44,518 bases of DNA from an uncultured Bacillota bacterium (GTDB lineage Bacteria > Bacillota > Clostridia > Lachnospirales > Lachnospiraceae), in assembly GCA_905200905.1 (NCBI GenBank), contig CAJKMA010000020.1, positions 1 through 44,518 of the forward strand. The letters run 5' to 3'. Each line of letters opens with the position of its first letter. The first letter of the stretch is position 1. Under the pieces are notes generated by a model. That model worked only from the letters and a program-made list of their open reading frames with translations. It made no database searches and was not told the origin of the DNA. Position numbers and translations under genes: made by a program. Positions 1 through 8,165 of the stretch are shown in pieces.

Positions 1-2
1 AG

Positions 3-857
3 GTTGCTGCAACAGTTGATTTCGTATTCTCTGCTGTAGATATGTCAAAAGAAGAGATCAAGAAGATCGAGGAAGAATATGCTAAGACAGAGACACCGGT
101 TGTTTCCAACAACAGTGCTCACAGATGGACACCGGATGTACCGATGGTAGTGCCGGAAATCAATCCGGAACACTTCGATGTAATCGAATCCCAGAAGAAA
201 CGTCTTGGAACAACACGCGGATTTATCGCTGTTAAACCAAACTGCTCTATCCAGAGTTATGCTCCTGTATTAACTGCATGGAAAGAGTTCGAGCCATATG
301 AAGTAGTTGCTACTACATATCAGGCAATCTCCGGAGCAGGTAAGACATTTAAGGACTGGCCGGAAATGGTTGGAAACATCATCCCATACATCGGCGGCGA
401 GGAAGAGAAGAGCGAGAAAGAGCCATTAAGAATCTGGGGTAAAGTAGAAGACGGTGTAATCAAACCTGCTACAGAACCGGTTATCACATGCCAGTGTATC
501 CGTGTACCGGTACTGAACGGACATACAGCAGCTGTATTTGTTAAATTCCGTAAGAACCCTACTAAAGAGCAGCTTATCAAAGCATTAGTAGAGTTCAAGG
601 GACTTCCACAGGAATTAGAACTTCCAAGTGCTCCGAAGCAGTTTATCCAGTATCTGGAAGAGGACAACCGTCCGCAGGTTACAGAGGATGTAAACTTCGA
701 ACATGGCATGGGCGTATCTGTAGGACGTCTTCGTGAAGACACCGTATATGACTGGAAATTCGTAGGACTTTCCCACAATACAGTCAGAGGTGCAGCAGGC
801 GGAGCAGTTCTCTGTGCTGAAACCTTAAAAGCAAAAGGATATATCCAGGCGAAATAA
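3..857 (+). CDS. asd: Aspartate-semialdehyde dehydrogenase, 3' part
   Basis: The frame is open to the left edge, so the N-terminus, including the NADP-binding GxxGxxG region, lies outside the window. The enzyme reduces aspartyl phosphate to aspartate semialdehyde, the branch point to lysine/diaminopimelate, threonine and methionine. The catalytic cysteine sits in KPNCSIQ (codon 243-245) and the catalytic histidine in RVPVLNGHT. The insert and C-terminus match the archaeal/fungal-type branch rather than the E. coli type. About 285 of the roughly 360 residues usual for the family are present. A hairpin terminator follows directly, so it ends its transcription unit. The methionine at 42 is internal, not the start. 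Confidence 0.93.
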   Translation, partial: VAATVDFVFSAVDMSKEEIKKIEEEYAKTETPVVSNNSAHRWTPDVPMVVPEINPEHFDVIESQKKRLGTTRGFIAVKPNCSIQSYAPVLTAWKEFEPYEVVATTYQAISGAGKTFKDWPEMVGNIIPYIGGEEEKSEKEPLRIWGKVEDGVIKPATEPVITCQCIRVPVLNGHTAAVFVKFRKNPTKEQLIKALVEFKGLPQELELPSAPKQFIQYLEEDNRPQVTEDVNFEHGMGVSVGRLREDTVYDWKFVGLSHNTVRGAAGGAVLCAETLKAKGYIQAK

Positions 858-872
858 TTTATAGAAAATAAT

Positions 873-903
873 AAAAGAGGTGCCGGTAACGGTGCCTCTT
901 TTT
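873..903 (+). terminator. Intrinsic terminator after asd
   Basis: AAAAGAGG and CCTCTTTTT arms continue through two G-U pairs into a GCCG/CGGT stem with loop GTAA, followed by a T run. It overlaps the apparent GTG start at 880, which argues that the next gene starts further downstream. Confidence 0.88.
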
Positions 904-921
904 ATGAGGACACGACGGATT

Positions 922-1158
922 ATGAAAGAAAAAGTTCTGACAACAGTGGTGACTTTTGAAACTACCACTCAGGCAATTGCCATGGAAAGGGAATGTAAGA
1001 AAAACAAATTTACAGGCAGACTGATTCCTGTGCCAAGAGAAATATCAGCTTCCTGCGGCCTTGCGTGGAAATGCGGGGAACAGAACGAAGAAGAAACAGC
1101 TTCCTATATGAAGGAACAGGATCTGGAATATGAAAAGATTTATAGGATTCTTGCATAA
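922..1158 (+). CDS. DUF3343 putative Se/S carrier-like protein
   Basis: A 78-residue protein of the DUF3343 family (small, one conserved cysteine near the middle). It is annotated as a putative selenium/sulfur carrier because it co-occurs with orphan selD and selenium-dependent molybdenum hydroxylases. The central segment with SCGLAWKCG carries two cysteines. I chose the ATG at 922 because the upstream GTG at 880 lies inside the asd terminator; ATG 904 is also possible. selD follows after a promoter, so the two are neighbours but probably separate transcription units. The selenium link is inferred from family knowledge and position. Confidence 0.75.
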   Translation: MKEKVLTTVVTFETTTQAIAMERECKKNKFTGRLIPVPREISASCGLAWKCGEQNEEETASYMKEQDLEYEKIYRILA

Positions 1159-1207
1159 AATGGAAAGATTTATAGGAATACCTGATATATGGTAAACGGT
1201 TCACATT

Positions 1208-1236
1208 TTGACGGATATGTGAAAACATGATACAAT
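1208..1236 (+). promoter_or_regulatory. Sigma-A promoter of selD
   Basis: TTGACG, a 17-bp spacer, then TACAAT. Transcription would start near 1243 and give a leader of about 150 nt before selD. Confidence 0.7.
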
Positions 1237-1268
1237 GATAGCACTGAATCTCTTGTTATAGAAGATAT

Positions 1269-1349
1269 GTAACTATTCGGCAGTCTGTCGGCTGTGAAAG
1301 TACGTTACTGTTCACTCCGTTTACAGTAACGAAAGTATTGAACAGTTAC
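1269..1349 (+). promoter_or_regulatory. Folded leader RNA upstream of selD
   Basis: A closing helix pairs 1269-1278 with 1340-1349 (GTAACT-A-TTC against GAA-C-AGTTAC, one mismatch). Inside are a small hairpin (GCAG 1280-1283 with CTGT 1292-1295) and a perfect 9-bp hairpin (CGTTACTGT 1303-1311 with ACAGTAACG 1323-1331). The three-way junction ends immediately before a GAGGAG ribosome site. It fits a cis-regulatory leader. The ligand or signal is unknown, and selenium is only a guess from the gene it controls. Confidence 0.5.
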
Positions 1350-1364
1350 GAGGAGATTCTGAAT

Positions 1365-1418
1365 ATGGAGATCAATTGGGGTGAACTGACTTATGGGAAA
1401 AGAAATGAAAAAGAGTGA
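1365..1418 (+). CDS. Possible 17-codon leader peptide overlapping selD
   Basis: ATG at 1365 follows GAGGAG (1350-1355) with good spacing and reads MEINWGELTYGKRNEKE, then TGA at 1416-1418. It overlaps the selD start in another frame. The better ribosome site belongs to this frame, so selD may be translated by coupling. It could also be chance, since only the spacing and Shine-Dalgarno support it. Confidence 0.3.
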   Translation: MEINWGELTYGKRNEKE

Positions 1419-2442
1419 AGTGCGTCTTACACAGCTTGCCAGTGCAGCCGGATGCGGTGCTAAGATTGGCCCGAAGGTTCTGGCACAGGTAGTAGGCAAA
1501 CTTCCGAAATTTACAGATCCGATGCTTCTGGTAGGTCCGGAGACATCAGACGATGCAGCAGTATACAAGATTAACGATGAACTGGCAATGATCCATACAG
1601 TAGACTTTTTTCCGCCGGTAGTGGATGATCCGTATATGTACGGGCAGATCGCGGCAGCCAATGCACTGAGTGATGTCTATGCAATGGGCGGTGTTCCGAA
1701 ACTGGCATTAAATGTGGTAGCATTTCCAAACTGCCTTGGTCCGGAAGTACTGGAGCAGATTCTGCGCGGCGGTGCAGATAAGGTCATGGAAGCCGGAGCA
1801 GTCCTTGCAGGCGGGCATACTATCAATGATAAAGAACCGAAATACGGACTCTGTGTAACTGGTTATGTGCATCCGGACAAAATGTGGAAAAATTACGGCG
1901 CAGAAGAAGGAGACATCCTTATTCTTACCAAACCGCTGGGCTGTGGAATCCTTAACACTGCCATTAAGGCAGAAATGGCGTCTCAGGAAGAAATTGAGAG
2001 AGTCCAGAAGATCATGGCGAAGCTGAACAAATATGCAGCAGAGATTGCATCTAAATACACGATCCACAGCTGTACCGACGTAACAGGATTCAGTCTTGCA
2101 GGCCACAGTCTGGAAATGGCAAAAGGCAGCCAGAAAACCCTGGTGATCCAGTCTGAGAAACTTCCGATCATTGAGGGTGTTGAAGAATATGCACAGATGG
2201 GGCTGATTCCTGAAGGTGCATACAGAAATCGTGACTTCGCAGGCGATGAAGTACGAAGCGAGATTAAGGAACTCTGGATGGAGGATCTGGTATTCGATCC
2301 GCAGACATCCGGCGGACTTCTGCTTGCAGTACCGGCAGAAGAAGCCGATGTTCTTGCAGAAGAACTTGCAGGTATGGATATCTTCGGCGGTGTTATCGGA
2401 TATGTAACAGAATTGCAGGATAAAGCAGTTGTATTTGAATAA
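1393..2442 (+). CDS. selD: Selenide, water dikinase (selenophosphate synthetase)
   Basis: Makes selenophosphate from selenide and ATP, the selenium donor for selenocysteine tRNA, 2-selenouridine or labile selenium cofactors. The 349-residue length is typical. The glycine-rich N-terminal loop AAGCGAKIGP carries the catalytic Cys21 (codon TGC, so a cysteine form, not selenocysteine) and Lys24. ATP/Mg-binding blocks SDDAAVY, GGHTI and FDPQTSGG follow in family order. The start is ATG 1393, as a stop lies just upstream in frame; ATG 1405 is an alternative. No selA, selB or selC is visible in the window. With DUF3343 next to it, a role in selenium-dependent molybdenum hydroxylase maturation is a reasonable inference. 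Confidence 0.95.
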   Translation: MGKEMKKSEVRLTQLASAAGCGAKIGPKVLAQVVGKLPKFTDPMLLVGPETSDDAAVYKINDELAMIHTVDFFPPVVDDPYMYGQIAAANALSDVYAMGGVPKLALNVVAFPNCLGPEVLEQILRGGADKVMEAGAVLAGGHTINDKEPKYGLCVTGYVHPDKMWKNYGAEEGDILILTKPLGCGILNTAIKAEMASQEEIERVQKIMAKLNKYAAEIASKYTIHSCTDVTGFSLAGHSLEMAKGSQKTLVIQSEKLPIIEGVEEYAQMGLIPEGAYRNRDFAGDEVRSEIKELWMEDLVFDPQTSGGLLLAVPAEEADVLAEELAGMDIFGGVIGYVTELQDKAVVFE

Positions 2443-2620
2443 AAAAATCAGCTTTACTTTCAGACATGCTCTGCACGCCTGCGGAGATCTTTCTTGTCTT
2501 TTGCGCTCTGCCGAACTGTCTTGAATGCATTAGTTTATGGAATTGCTATAAAAATCTTCGAATATAATGGAACATAATTACAAATCTGATGAATATTCTT
2601 GAATTGTTTGACGATTTCGG

Positions 2621-2649
2621 TTGTGAAACAGATATTCAGGTGATATAAT
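2621..2649 (+). promoter_or_regulatory. Promoter of the formate/nitrite-family channel
   Basis: TTGTGA, 17-bp spacer, perfect TATAAT. The stretch from 2443 to 2620 holds no gene and no clear terminator for selD. Confidence 0.65.
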
Positions 2650-2682
2650 GTTCTCAATAAAATACATTGCGGAGGTGTAGTT

Positions 2683-3438
2683 ATGAATTACGAAGATGTA
2701 CAGAAAGTGTCAAACGCGGCGAAAGCCAAGAGTAACCTGGTGAATACCAACTTTTTCAAGTACTTTATACGTGCGGTCATGGCGGGATTTTTTATTGATG
2801 TGGCCATGATCTACAGTAATGTAGTTGGAAACGTATTCTCCAAGACCATGCCTGAATGGGGAAAATTTATGGGGGCATTAGTATTCTCCATTGCAGTACT
2901 CCTGATCAGCTTTGTAGGCGGCGAGCTTTTTACAGGAAATAATATGGTAATGGCGTTCGGAGCCTATGATAAACAGGTAAGTTGGAAAGAGGCCGGTAAG
3001 GTATGGGGAGTAAGCTACCTTGGAAACTTTGTCGGATGTGCAATTTTAGCATTGCTGTTTGTATGGGCCGGAGCATCCGGAACAGCAGATTATTTTGCAG
3101 GATTTATCGGAAACAAGCTGAGTATTCCGCTCGGACAGATGTTCTTCAGAGCAGTGCTCTGTAACTTCTTCGTCTGTCTTGGTGTGCTCTGTGGCATGAA
3201 ATTAAAGAGTGATGCAGGAAGATTCCTGATGATCGTTATGTGTATCTCAGGATTCGTTGTAAGTGGATTTGAGCACTGCATCGCAAATATGGGAATCTTT
3301 GTTACAGCATACTGCCTGGTACCTGGATTATCCCTTGGAGCCATGTTAAAGAGCATGGTAGTAGTAACTTTAGGAAATATGGTGGGCGGTGCCCTGTTGC
3401 TGGCATGGCCGCTCAGAAAGATGAGTGCAGATAAATAA
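2683..3438 (+). CDS. Formate/nitrite transporter family channel
   Basis: A 251-residue FNT-family pore, normally a pentamer with six membrane helices per subunit, carrying formate, nitrite or hydrosulfide. The family signatures GGELFTGN (after helix 2) and GFEHCIANM (late half, with the pore histidine) are both clear. The start has GCGGAGG eight bases upstream. Formate is the likely substrate in a fermenter with pyruvate formate-lyase, but this window does not settle substrate. The topB start lies one base after its stop, so the two may be cotranscribed. Confidence 0.92.
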   Translation: MNYEDVQKVSNAAKAKSNLVNTNFFKYFIRAVMAGFFIDVAMIYSNVVGNVFSKTMPEWGKFMGALVFSIAVLLISFVGGELFTGNNMVMAFGAYDKQVSWKEAGKVWGVSYLGNFVGCAILALLFVWAGASGTADYFAGFIGNKLSIPLGQMFFRAVLCNFFVCLGVLCGMKLKSDAGRFLMIVMCISGFVVSGFEHCIANMGIFVTAYCLVPGLSLGAMLKSMVVVTLGNMVGGALLLAWPLRKMSADK

Positions 3439-3439
3439 T

Positions 3440-5620
3440 ATGTCAAAAGCTTTATACATAGCCGAAAAGCCCAGTGTGGCACAGGAATTCGCAAAAGCTT
3501 TGAAGATCAACGGACAAAGACGGGATGGCTATCTGGAATCTCAGGACAGTGTGGTGACCTGGTGTGTGGGACACCTGGTCACCATGAGCTACCCGGAAAA
3601 ATATGATATCAAATATAAAAGGTGGAGTTTAGATACCCTGCCTTTTTTGCCGCGCGAATTTAAATATGAAGTGATCCCCGGAGTGCAGAAGCAGTTTGAG
3701 ATTGTCAAAGGACTGCTTAACCGTGAGGATGTGGACACCATCTATGTGTGCACTGACTCCGGACGGGAGGGAGAATACATCTACCGTCTGGTGGCACAGA
3801 TGGCAGGTGTTCGTGGAAAAAAAGAAAAGAGAGTCTGGATCGACTCTCAGACAGAAGAAGAAATTATGAGAGGAATCAGAGAGGCAAAAGATCTGTCAGC
3901 ATATGACAATCTTTCTGCTTCAGCCTATCTTCGGGCGAAAGAGGACTATCTCATGGGAATTAATTTTTCCCGTGTACTGACACTGCGTTATGGAAACAGT
4001 GTGTCAAATTATTTAAATACGAAATATCAGGCCATTTCCGTAGGACGGGTTATGACCTGTGTACTTGGAATGGTAGTGCGAAGAGAGCGCGAGATTCGTG
4101 TATTTGTGAAAACTCCGTTTTACCGCGTACTCAGCAGCATTGCCCTTGAGGGAGAAAACTTTGAGGGAGAGTGGAGAGCTGTGGAAGGCAGCAGATATTT
4201 CCAGACTCCTTATCTGTATAAAGAAAACGGATTTAAAGAGAAAGCCTATGCTGAAAAATTGATACAGGAGCTGTCTGCGAGTCAGCCGCTGCAATGTACA
4301 GTAGAGAAAATCGAGCGGAAAAAAGAGAACAGGAATCCGCCGCTTTTATTTAACCTGGCGGAGCTTCAGAATGTGTGCTCCAAGCTGTTCAAGATCAGCC
4401 CGGATGAGACATTAAAAATCGTACAGGAACTGTATGAAAAGAAACTGGTCACTTATCCCAGAACAGATGCCCGTGTATTGTCTACTGCGGCTGCGAAGGA
4501 AATTTATAAGAATATTTCCGGTCTGCGTAATTATGAACATACAGCGGAAATCGCACAGCACATTATTGAACAGGGAAATTACAAAAATCTGGCAAAGACC
4601 AGATATGTTAATGATAAGCAGATCACAGACCATTATGCAATCGTACCCACAGGCCAGGGCTTAAACGCATTGAGAAGTGTTTCTCTTACTGCGCAGCGTG
4701 TATATGAGACCATTGTCAGAAGGTTTGTATGTATTTTTTATCCTCCTGCAGTATATCAGAAGATCAGTCTTGTGACAAAGATGCAGGGTGAGAGTTTCTT
4801 CTCCTCGTTTAAAGTACTGTTGGAAGAAGGATACTTAAAAGTTGCTACAAATTCTTTTGCGAAGCGAAAAGCAGCAGATGCCATGAGTGGTGGAAACAGA
4901 GCCGGCGCAGCCGGTAATGAGGGAAGTGAAGAGGAAGATTCGGATACAGGAAAAAACGGCGGGAACAAAGCTGATGATTCGGCTGAGGATATGGCATGTG
5001 ATACCAGACTTCTTGCCGCATTGCAGAACCTGAAAAAAGGTGATATACTCTCTGTGGACAGCCTGAGTATCAAAGAGGGCGAGACATCGCCGCCAAAGCG
5101 TTATAATTCCGGTTCTATGATTCTTGCAATGGAGAATGCAGGTCAGTTGATCGAGGACGAAGAGCTTCGTGCCCAGATTAAAAGCTGCGGAATCGGAACC
5201 AGTGCCACCAGAGCGGAAATTCTTAAGAAACTGTGCAATATTAAATATCTGGCACTCAATAAGAAAACCCAGGTGATCACTCCAACACTTCTTGGAGAGA
5301 TGATCTTTGATGTGGTAAACTGTTCCATCAGACAGCTTCTGAACCCGGAACTGACTGCAAGCTGGGAAAAAGGACTCAATTATGTGGCAGAGGGCAGTAT
5401 TACAGAACAGGAATATATGGACAAGTTGGAGCATTTTGTGCGCCTTCGCACCAGACAAGTGGAGGACAGCAATATCCAGCCATATCTGAGACAGTTCTTT
5501 GATGCTGCAGCAGTGAATTATAAGGATTCATCTGAAAAAAACAGTGCGAAAACAACGGGCAGATCAACGTCCGCAGCGGGACGGTCACGTACCTGCAGAA
5601 AGCCGTCTGCTTCAAAGTAG
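3440..5620 (+). CDS. topB: DNA topoisomerase III (type IA)
   Basis: A 726-residue type IA topoisomerase that cleaves and passes single strands and resolves replication or recombination intermediates. An N-terminal TOPRIM fold begins ALYIAEKPSVA, with the acidic metal site at CTDSGREGEY (residues 104-113). The active-site tyrosine is Tyr339 in LVTYPRTDAR. ATG 3440 is preferred over the GTG at 3425, which lies inside the previous gene. A low-complexity Gly/Ser/Glu/Asp-rich insert at about residues 478-528 interrupts the core, and a basic serine-rich tail ends the protein without zinc fingers. It is chromosomal in context rather than on a conjugative element. Confidence 0.93.
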   Translation: MSKALYIAEKPSVAQEFAKALKINGQRRDGYLESQDSVVTWCVGHLVTMSYPEKYDIKYKRWSLDTLPFLPREFKYEVIPGVQKQFEIVKGLLNREDVDTIYVCTDSGREGEYIYRLVAQMAGVRGKKEKRVWIDSQTEEEIMRGIREAKDLSAYDNLSASAYLRAKEDYLMGINFSRVLTLRYGNSVSNYLNTKYQAISVGRVMTCVLGMVVRREREIRVFVKTPFYRVLSSIALEGENFEGEWRAVEGSRYFQTPYLYKENGFKEKAYAEKLIQELSASQPLQCTVEKIERKKENRNPPLLFNLAELQNVCSKLFKISPDETLKIVQELYEKKLVTYPRTDARVLSTAAAKEIYKNISGLRNYEHTAEIAQHIIEQGNYKNLAKTRYVNDKQITDHYAIVPTGQGLNALRSVSLTAQRVYETIVRRFVCIFYPPAVYQKISLVTKMQGESFFSSFKVLLEEGYLKVATNSFAKRKAADAMSGGNRAGAAGNEGSEEEDSDTGKNGGNKADDSAEDMACDTRLLAALQNLKKGDILSVDSLSIKEGETSPPKRYNSGSMILAMENAGQLIEDEELRAQIKSCGIGTSATRAEILKKLCNIKYLALNKKTQVITPTLLGEMIFDVVNCSIRQLLNPELTASWEKGLNYVAEGSITEQEYMDKLEHFVRLRTRQVEDSNIQPYLRQFFDAAAVNYKDSSEKNSAKTTGRSTSAAGRSRTCRKPSASK

Positions 5621-5682
5621 TGTGTATTTGTGACAGATAAAAGAAAACATGTCATCATAGCGAGAGAAAAGAGGAAAATATT

Positions 5683-6354
5683 ATGTTAAAAGATTTTACA
5701 ATTGCAAACCTTCTGGATCTGAACGAAACAATCGCAAAAGATTTATTTGAAGGAAAAACATATCCATGGGAAGTATTACCGGAGATCGGAGATTTCATTC
5801 TGAAACTTGGACAGACCTTAAGTGAAGAAGAATACGACCACCCATCCGAAGACGTATGGATCGCAAAAAGTGCTAAAGTAGCACCTACAGCCTGCATTAA
5901 CGGTCCGGTTATCATTGGTAAAGAAGCAGAAGTACGCCACTGTGCATTTATCCGCGGTAAGGCAATTGTAGGAGAAGATGCAGTAGTAGGAAACTCTACA
6001 GAATTGAAAAATGCTGTACTTTTCAACAAGGTACAGGTTCCGCACTACAATTATGTAGGCGATGCAGTTCTCGGCTACAAATCCCATATGGGCGCAGGTT
6101 CCATCTGTTCCAATGTAAAATCTGACAAGAAACTGGTAGTTGTAAAAGACGGTGACGAGAAGATTGAAACAGGTCTGAAGAAATTCGGCGCAATGCTGGG
6201 TGACAACGTAGAAGTAGGCTGCGGCTCCGTATTAAATCCCGGAACTGTGATCGGACGATGCTGCAACATTTACCCACTTTCTTCAGTAAGAGGCTGCGTA
6301 CCTGCAAATCACATTTACAAGTCAAAAACAGAAATTGCAGAAAAGAGAAGTTGA
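5683..6354 (+). CDS. Left-handed beta-helix (hexapeptide repeat) protein, nucleotidyltransferase-associated type
   Basis: A 223-residue protein whose residues 60-210 form hexapeptide repeats typical of the left-handed beta-helix (KVAPTACINGPVIIG, EVRHCAFIRG, AVVGNSTELKNAVL). Relatives are often annotated as UDP-N-acetylglucosamine pyrophosphorylase-like because GlmU has such a C-terminal half. The GlmU uridyltransferase domain is absent here, so that activity should not be assumed. Acyltransfer to a sugar nucleotide is plausible. GAGGAAAA precedes the start, and a strong terminator follows, so it appears monocistronic. Confidence 0.78.
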   Translation: MLKDFTIANLLDLNETIAKDLFEGKTYPWEVLPEIGDFILKLGQTLSEEEYDHPSEDVWIAKSAKVAPTACINGPVIIGKEAEVRHCAFIRGKAIVGEDAVVGNSTELKNAVLFNKVQVPHYNYVGDAVLGYKSHMGAGSICSNVKSDKKLVVVKDGDEKIETGLKKFGAMLGDNVEVGCGSVLNPGTVIGRCCNIYPLSSVRGCVPANHIYKSKTEIAEKRS

Positions 6355-6366
6355 AAATATAGAAGA

Positions 6367-6415
6367 GGCAGGTTGTATGAAGGATATTATTTCAGTCATA
6401 CAGCCTGCCCTTTTA
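6367..6415 (+). terminator. Intrinsic terminator after the beta-helix gene
   Basis: 14-bp arms GGCAGGTTGTATGA (6367-6380) and TCATACAGCCTGCC (6395-6408), one G-U pair, then CTTTT. Confidence 0.88.
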
Positions 6416-6461
6416 TATTTTTATGTCTGTCTGATATAGAAGATATTTGTTGTACCTGATA

Positions 6462-7202
6462 TTACATATGAAATAAAAGTTTTCTCAGGATTACCAGAAT
6501 GGTAATGTGCACCGGATAAAACCAGTAAAAAACATATTTCAGAAATTTTCCTTTTACAAATCCACGTTCACCATTGTACATATTAATGGAAAGAAAAGCA
6601 AAGCAGGCTTTCCATTCATAGTAAAGCCAGCAGCTTCCGATGATCGCCTGGGCGGTTTTATCGTTGCGGAACCAGTACATGATCAGCAGGAATACAAATC
6701 CCCGCCATCCGTAATCTGCCTTCAGAAACACAGAGACAGTCAGCAGTGCCAGCACGCAGACAAGCTGCATTTTCTGATTATCCCAGAAGTATTCCAGGGC
6801 ACAGAATGCCAGGTATCCCAGAAACAGGGTGAAAAATACATTCTGTTTTTCATATCTCCAGGTGTTGGTAAACATGAAGTTCCATGGAATCTCAGAGATA
6901 CATGCAAATAGAAACAGATTCAGGCCATATTTCTTACGGTTATGTGTATGCAGAAATCCTTCCACTAACAGAAAACAGAAAATTGGAAAAGCGGCCCTGC
7001 CGATATCCCGGAAAATCCGATACCAGCTGTAATCCACGCCGCCGAAACTGAAAAGGGTTGCAGTTGTGGCAGGATAATTATACAGGATCATTAAGCCGGT
7101 ATGGTCGATCAGCATCAGGATGATAGCGATTAATTTTAAAGTGCTCCCGCTCAGAACCTGAAATTTTGCAGGGAGAAAGGAAGCAGGTAACTTTGTTGTC
7201 AT
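6462..7202 (-). CDS. TraX-family membrane protein
   Basis: A 246-residue polytopic membrane protein of the TraX family. Family members include the F-plasmid pilin acetylase and many chromosomal acyltransferase-like proteins. The N-terminal segment LKLIAIILMLIDHTG and the HNRKKYGLNLFLFACISEIPWN block are the recognisable family motifs, and seven to eight hydrophobic helices follow. AAGGGA lies eight bases before the ATG. It faces away from the Fe-S operon and has no conjugation genes nearby, so a role in pilin modification is unlikely. Modification of an envelope polymer is a guess. Confidence 0.82.
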   Translation of the reverse strand: MTTKLPASFLPAKFQVLSGSTLKLIAIILMLIDHTGLMILYNYPATTATLFSFGGVDYSWYRIFRDIGRAAFPIFCFLLVEGFLHTHNRKKYGLNLFLFACISEIPWNFMFTNTWRYEKQNVFFTLFLGYLAFCALEYFWDNQKMQLVCVLALLTVSVFLKADYGWRGFVFLLIMYWFRNDKTAQAIIGSCWLYYEWKACFAFLSINMYNGERGFVKGKFLKYVFYWFYPVHITILVILRKLLFHM

Positions 7203-7323
7203 AATAGAAATCCCTTCATTAATAGAAATTAGAACTATTTTACCACAAAAAAATCAAAGATGGTTAAAAATTTTACAATTTATGACTGGACGAATCAGCA
7301 CTTTTGTGAGAAAATAACACTAG

Positions 7324-7420
7324 GTTGTTAGGCATACTCCTCTGAAGTCATTCAGCAGACATCAGAGTTTTACCCTGTGCAGTTCATTCAGCAGTTCTGT
7401 ACAGCGGCGAGTATAACAAC
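7324..7420 (+). promoter_or_regulatory. Three-way-junction leader RNA with twin hairpin loops
   Basis: The closing helix pairs GTTGTT (7324-7329) with AACAAC (7415-7420), has a one-sided AGGC bulge, then pairs ATACTC (7334-7339) with GAGTAT (7409-7414). Two hairpins lie inside: CTCTGA/TCAGAG (7340-7345, 7362-7367) and CTGTGCAG/CTGTACAG (7375-7382, 7397-7404). Each shows the same apical loop ATTCAGCA closed by C-G (7350-7357 and 7386-7393). The structure ends 20 nt before the AAAGGAG of the Fe-S scaffold gene. I do not recognise it as a named riboswitch. Confidence 0.6.
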
Positions 7421-7454
7421 ATGAAGTTAATCTATACTTGAAAGGAGTTTTACA

Positions 7455-8147
7455 ATGATTTATTCACGCGAAGTAGAAGAAATGTGCCCAGTTGCACAGG
7501 GCGTTCATCATGGCGCCGCTCCAATCCCAGAAGAAGCTAAATGGGTACAGGCAAAAGAAGTCAAAGATATTTCCGGTCTTACACACGGTGTTGGCTGGTG
7601 TGCACCACAGCAGGGTGCCTGCAAGCTTACATTAAATGTTAAAGAGGGTATCATCCAGGAAGCACTGGTTGAGACTATCGGATGTTCAGGTATGACTCAC
7701 TCTGCAGCTATGGCTTCCGAGATTCTTCCGGGACTTACAGTTATGGAGGCACTGAACACTGACTTAGTTTGTGATGCGATTAATACAGCTATGAGAGAAC
7801 TCTTCCTTCAGATCGTTTATGGACGTACACAGTCTGCATTCTCAGAAGAAGGACTTCCAGTAGGTGCTGGACTTGAAGACCTTGGTAAAGGACTTCGTTC
7901 TCAGGTTGGTACAATGTATGGAACTCTGAAAAAAGGACCTCGTTACCTTGAAATGGCAGAAGGTTATGTAACAGGTATTGCTCTTGATGCAGATGATGAG
8001 ATCATCGGATATCAGTTCGTAAGCCTTGGAAAAATGACTGATTTCATCAAAAAAGGCGATGACCCGAATACTGCATGGGAAAAAGCAAAAGGTCAGTACG
8101 GCCGTGTTGCAGACGCTGTTAAAATTATCGACCCAAGAAAAGAATAA
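7455..8147 (+). CDS. Iron-sulfur cluster assembly scaffold-like protein (NifU/IscU fold)
   Basis: A 230-residue protein resembling the IscU/NifU N-terminal scaffold that assembles Fe-S clusters. Candidate ligands are Cys49 in GWCAPQQ, Cys56 in GACKLTL and Cys77 in TIGCSGMTHSA, with Cys106 in DLVCDAI as in IscU's three-cysteine pattern. The C-terminal third is an extension not found in IscU. AAAGGAG precedes the ATG. The GGGtGRT gene follows 18 bp later behind its own ribosome site, and the pair is a conserved clostridial unit, which suggests one acts on the other. Exact client proteins are unknown. Confidence 0.8.
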   Translation: MIYSREVEEMCPVAQGVHHGAAPIPEEAKWVQAKEVKDISGLTHGVGWCAPQQGACKLTLNVKEGIIQEALVETIGCSGMTHSAAMASEILPGLTVMEALNTDLVCDAINTAMRELFLQIVYGRTQSAFSEEGLPVGAGLEDLGKGLRSQVGTMYGTLKKGPRYLEMAEGYVTGIALDADDEIIGYQFVSLGKMTDFIKKGDDPNTAWEKAKGQYGRVADAVKIIDPRKE

Positions 8148-8165
8148 TTTAGGAGGTAACAGGAA

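Noticed and set aside
880..1158. GTG start at 880 for the DUF3343 gene
   Set aside because: It lies inside the stem of the asd terminator and would add 14 residues not expected in the family; ATG 922 is preferred.
1440..1470. Selenocysteine codon in selD
   Set aside because: The active-site codon is TGC, and no in-frame TGA occurs.
4835..5458. Minus-strand frame of 207 codons in topB
   Set aside because: Shadow frame opposite conserved topoisomerase sequence; no start signal or family.
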